Positions 38,058-40,414 of a DNA stretch of 40,414 nucleotides are shown here, one piece after another; position 1 is the stretch's first letter; each line of letters starts with the position of its first letter. Source of the DNA: Methylobacterium iners (GTDB lineage: Bacteria > Pseudomonadota > Alphaproteobacteria > Rhizobiales > Beijerinckiaceae); assembly GCF_022179305.1 (NCBI RefSeq), contig NZ_BPQP01000042.1, forward strand, positions 1 through 40,414, given 5' to 3'. The notes beneath the pieces are model-generated. The model made no database searches. It saw nothing but the letters and a program-made list of their open reading frames with translations, and was not told the DNA's origin. Made by a program: the position numbers and the translations under genes.

Positions 38058-39472
38058 GATCGCCCGAATCCCGCCAGGGACGGCAAGGCCAGGATCGCTC
38101 GCAAACCGGGAGCGTTGTCCTCGAGGACCAGGGTGCCCTGGTGAAGCCGGGCGACCGCGTTGACGAGACTAAGACCGAGCCCGAAGCCTGGGCGCGACCG
38201 CGCCTCCTCCAGGCGTACGAAACGGTTGAGAACCCGGCCCCGCTCCGTCTCCGGAACGCCAGCTCCCTGGTCGACCACGAGGAGACGGACCACAGGCCCA
38301 TCGCGGCGCGCCTCGACGCGAACGCCTTTCGCACCGTACTTTGCGGCATTGTCGATCAGGTTGGCGAGCGCCTGTCCTACGAGCTCGCGACTGCCGCGCA
38401 GCATCAATCCCTCCTCGGCCACGACGTCGAAGCTGAGACCACGCTCGGTCACGAGCGGCTCGTAGAGTTCAGCGACCTCCCGCGTCACGCGACCCGCGTC
38501 GAACACGGACATGGTCTCGGTGCCGCCAGCTTCCAGCCTCGCGATCATGAGGAGCGCATCGAAGACCCGCATCAGCGCGTCGCTCTCCTCGATCACCCCC
38601 TCCAGCGCCATGCGCATCGCCTCGGGCGTTTCAGCGGTCCGTAGCGCCTCATCCGCCCGGTTTCGCAGGCGTGTCAGGGGCGTCTTGAGATCATGCGCGA
38701 TGTTGTCCGAAACCTCACGCAAGCCTCGCATCAGCTCGCTCATGCGTCCCAGCATGGCGTTGAGATTGTTCGCCAAGCGGTCGAGTTCGTCACCAGTCCC
38801 GGCGACGTTGAGGCGCCCGTCGAGATCGCCTGCCATGATCCGGCGCGTCGTCTCCGTCATGTCATCAACCCGTGCGAGGACGCGGCGAGCCACGAACCAG
38901 CCACCCGCCACGCCGAGGATCACCACGAGAGCCAGGGACGAACTCAAGGTCCGGCCGATCACGGAGCGCAGGCGGTCGCGCTCCTCGACATCGCGCCCGA
39001 CGAGGAGCCGGAAGCCCCCGGGAAGCGTGAAGATCCGCATGATGGCGCGGTGGTCGAGATCCTCGGACTCACCGCGCCGAGCATAGGCCGACTCAGTCTG
39101 ACCGGGCGCAGCCAGGATACGGGGCGGCACGGCCCCGACATTGCCGACGAGGCGCTCGCCCGCAGCTGTCGTGACGAGATAGAGAGAGGCGCCGGGCTCG
39201 TTCGCCCGTCGCTCGACGGTGGCGATGAGGCGGCGTAGCCCGCCGGCGTTGTACTGCTCGGACAGACCGTTGATCTCGGCCTCGATCGTCGAACCGATCT
39301 GATCGTCGAGAGCCCTGCTTGCATTCCAGGCCACGTAGCCGAGGGCCAGGAAGGCGAAGGTCGCGAAGATGATGAGATAGACGAAGGACAGCTTGAACGC
39401 CGTCGTGCGGAAGAGCTTCCCGAACCGCGCCGATGCGCTCTCGCGCAAGTGGGCGGCCTGCACGCCCGTCAC
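38054..39472 (-). CDS. HAMP-type sensor histidine kinase
   Basis: The 472-residue inner-membrane kinase has helices at ~27-49 and ~178-198, a periplasmic sensor of about 125 residues, a HAMP domain (~198-250), a HisKA domain with the phosphoacceptor H260 in NIAHDLKTPLTRLRNRAD, and a HATPase_c domain with NLIDNAAKYG, VDQGAGVP and GFGLGLSLV. It overlaps the response regulator by 4 bases upstream and glnE by 4 bases downstream, so it pairs with the regulator. Signal is unknown. I recall this kinase-regulator pair beside glnE, often behind a degP-type protease gene, in other Rhizobiales; no protease gene is visible here. Confidence 0.92.
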   Translation of the reverse strand: MTGVQAAHLRESASARFGKLFRTTAFKLSFVYLIIFATFAFLALGYVAWNASRALDDQIGSTIEAEINGLSEQYNAGGLRRLIATVERRANEPGASLYLVTTAAGERLVGNVGAVPPRILAAPGQTESAYARRGESEDLDHRAIMRIFTLPGGFRLLVGRDVEERDRLRSVIGRTLSSSLALVVILGVAGGWFVARRVLARVDDMTETTRRIMAGDLDGRLNVAGTGDELDRLANNLNAMLGRMSELMRGLREVSDNIAHDLKTPLTRLRNRADEALRTAETPEAMRMALEGVIEESDALMRVFDALLMIARLEAGGTETMSVFDAGRVTREVAELYEPLVTERGLSFDVVAEEGLMLRGSRELVGQALANLIDNAAKYGAKGVRVEARRDGPVVRLLVVDQGAGVPETERGRVLNRFVRLEEARSRPGFGLGLSLVNAVARLHQGTLVLEDNAPGLRAILALPSLAGFGRS

Positions 39473-40164
39473 GAGGCGCGCGCCTCGTCGGTCCGAAGCA
39501 TGTAGCCCGTGCCGCGGATTGTATGGATGATCGGGCGCTCGAAGCCCTTGTCGACCTTGGCCCTTAGCCGGGAGACGTGGACGTCGATGACATTGGTCTG
39601 AGGATCGAAGTGGTAGTCCCAGACATGTTCGAGCAGCATCGTGCGCGTCACGACCTGTCCCGCATGCTGCATGAGGTACTCGAGGAGCCGGAACTCCCGA
39701 GGCTGCAGCGGGATCTCCTGACCATCGCGGCTGACCCGGTGCGAGAGACGGTCGAGTTCAAGGCCACCAACCCGGTAGGACGTCGCTTCTCCGGCAGCCG
39801 GCGCGGTGCTGCGGCGGGCCAGGACCTCGACGCGCGCGAGAAGCTCGGAGAACGCGTAGGGCTTGGGCAGATAATCGTCGCCGCCGGAGCGAAGACCTTT
39901 CACGCGATCATCGACCTGCCCGAGGGCGGAAAGGATGACGACCGGCGTTGCAATCCCCTGCTCCCGAAGCGAGCGGATCAAGGACAATCCGTCGAGCTTG
40001 GGCAGCATCCTGTCGACAACGAGAACTTGGTAGCCGCCCTCCTGAGCGAGAGCGTAGCCTTCAAGCCCGTCAATCGCGAAATCCGCGACGTGTCCGGCTT
40101 CCCGGAAAGCCTTGACGAGGAAGGAGACCGCTTCGCGGTCGTCCTCGATGATGAGGAGGCGCAT
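39469..40164 (-). CDS. OmpR/PhoB-family response regulator
   Basis: The 231-residue regulator has a receiver domain (~1-117) with acidic pocket E7-D8-D9, phosphoacceptor D51 in VVDRMLPKLDG and the conserved K101 in LPKPYAF. A winged-helix DNA-binding domain (~130-225) follows, with LQPREFRLLEYLM, the recognition region NVIDVHVSRLRAKVDKGF and the wing TIRGTGYMLR. It is the first gene of the operon with its kinase and glnE, and its stop overlaps the kinase start by 4 bases. Only about 120 bases lie between its start and the 5S rRNA gene, and these contain a strong hairpin. Confidence 0.93.
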   Translation of the reverse strand: MRLLIIEDDREAVSFLVKAFREAGHVADFAIDGLEGYALAQEGGYQVLVVDRMLPKLDGLSLIRSLREQGIATPVVILSALGQVDDRVKGLRSGGDDYLPKPYAFSELLARVEVLARRSTAPAAGEATSYRVGGLELDRLSHRVSRDGQEIPLQPREFRLLEYLMQHAGQVVTRTMLLEHVWDYHFDPQTNVIDVHVSRLRAKVDKGFERPIIHTIRGTGYMLRTDEARAS

Positions 40165-40193
40165 GCGAAACAGATAGAAGCTGTTCCAGAACG

Positions 40194-40231
40194 CCGAAAG
40201 GGCCGACCCTTGCGAGGGCGGCCCTTTTCGG
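40194..40231. terminator. Terminator-like hairpin between the regulator gene and 5S rRNA
   Basis: CCGAAAGGGCCG (40194-40205) pairs with CGGCCCTTTTCGG (40219-40231), with one bulge and a small internal CCCT/AGGG pairing. The stem looks like a bidirectional intrinsic terminator whose T-run is part of the stem. No plus-strand gene lies upstream to end here. On the minus strand it would fall in the regulator's leader, 30 bases from its start codon. Confidence 0.55.
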
Positions 40232-40283
40232 AGGCTCGTTCGTCTACTTCATCGTTTGTGAGGGGCTGTGTTTGTCCTGTGCC

Positions 40284-40402
40284 GGTCTGGTGGCTCGAGC
40301 GGTGTGCCCAGAACCCGATCCCATCTCGAACTCGGCCGTTAAACACACCAGCGCCCATGGTACTGTGTCTCAAGACACGGGAGAGTCAGTCGCCGCCAGA
40401 CC
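40284..40402 (+). rRNA. rrf: 5S ribosomal RNA
   Basis: About 119 bases form the typical 5S fold. The 5' end GGTCTGGTGGC pairs with GCCGCCAGACC at the 3' end. The conserved loop region CCCATCTCGAACTCGG and the AAACACACCAGCGCC segment are present. No 23S or 16S sequence precedes it: 120 bases upstream is a minus-strand protein gene. So this copy stands outside a normal 16S-23S-5S operon, as far as the window shows. Ends are accurate to a base or two. Confidence 0.93.
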
Positions 40403-40414
40403 CGCTCAAGACAA

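Overview
The window is chromosomal DNA of a high-GC alphaproteobacterium in the Rhizobiales (Hyphomicrobiales), most likely Methylobacterium or a close relative. The case rests on about two-thirds GC or more in coding DNA, a serC-type leader RNA in front of serC-serA, the rnpB/rsmH/dcw arrangement, a PleC-like kinase next to glnE, and many PAS/LOV sensory proteins. No name is written in the sequence, so the genus is an inference. I see no phage, integrase, CRISPR array or intact insertion sequence.

Bases 1-7100 are the accessory, sensory part. They hold the N-terminal two-thirds of a blue-light LOV-PAS-GAF sensor (cut by the window edge), a tandem-PAS gene that breaks off inside its third PAS domain and runs into an AT-rich gene-free stretch, a DUF4239 membrane protein, a putative exported methyltransferase, and a methyl-accepting chemotaxis protein broken by a single frameshift. 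Bases 7100-13020 are plus-strand metabolic genes: trmD, a serC RNA motif, serC, serA, a class A beta-lactamase and mtnA. Bases 13047-16929 run on the minus strand: rplY, pth, ychF and a double-hotdog MaoC-like gene. A small secreted or membrane aspartic protease and a phosphomannomutase/phosphoglucomutase follow on the plus strand.

Bases 19448-28196 are a compact minus-strand division and cell-wall operon, transcribed rsmH-ftsL-ftsI-murE-murF-mraY-murD, with 4-nt overlaps at several joints. mraZ is absent, and the cluster stops after murD without ftsW-murG-murC. RNase P RNA (rnpB) lies just upstream of rsmH. Then come a conserved-looking 58-residue protein, glyoxalase I, aminopeptidase N and a PleC-like histidine kinase. 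A minus-strand operon made of an OmpR-family regulator, its sensor kinase and glnE is joined by two 4-nt overlaps. The window ends with a plus-strand 5S rRNA that has no 23S gene in front of it.

Most of the window is ordinary core genome. I did not find a convincing new multi-gene system. The points most worth a second look are the broken PAS gene and its AT-rich flank, two related palindromic intergenic elements, the serC leader hairpin that covers the ribosome-binding site, the strong terminator between rplY and pth, the beta-lactamase packed against mtnA, the missing mraZ and the solitary 5S gene.
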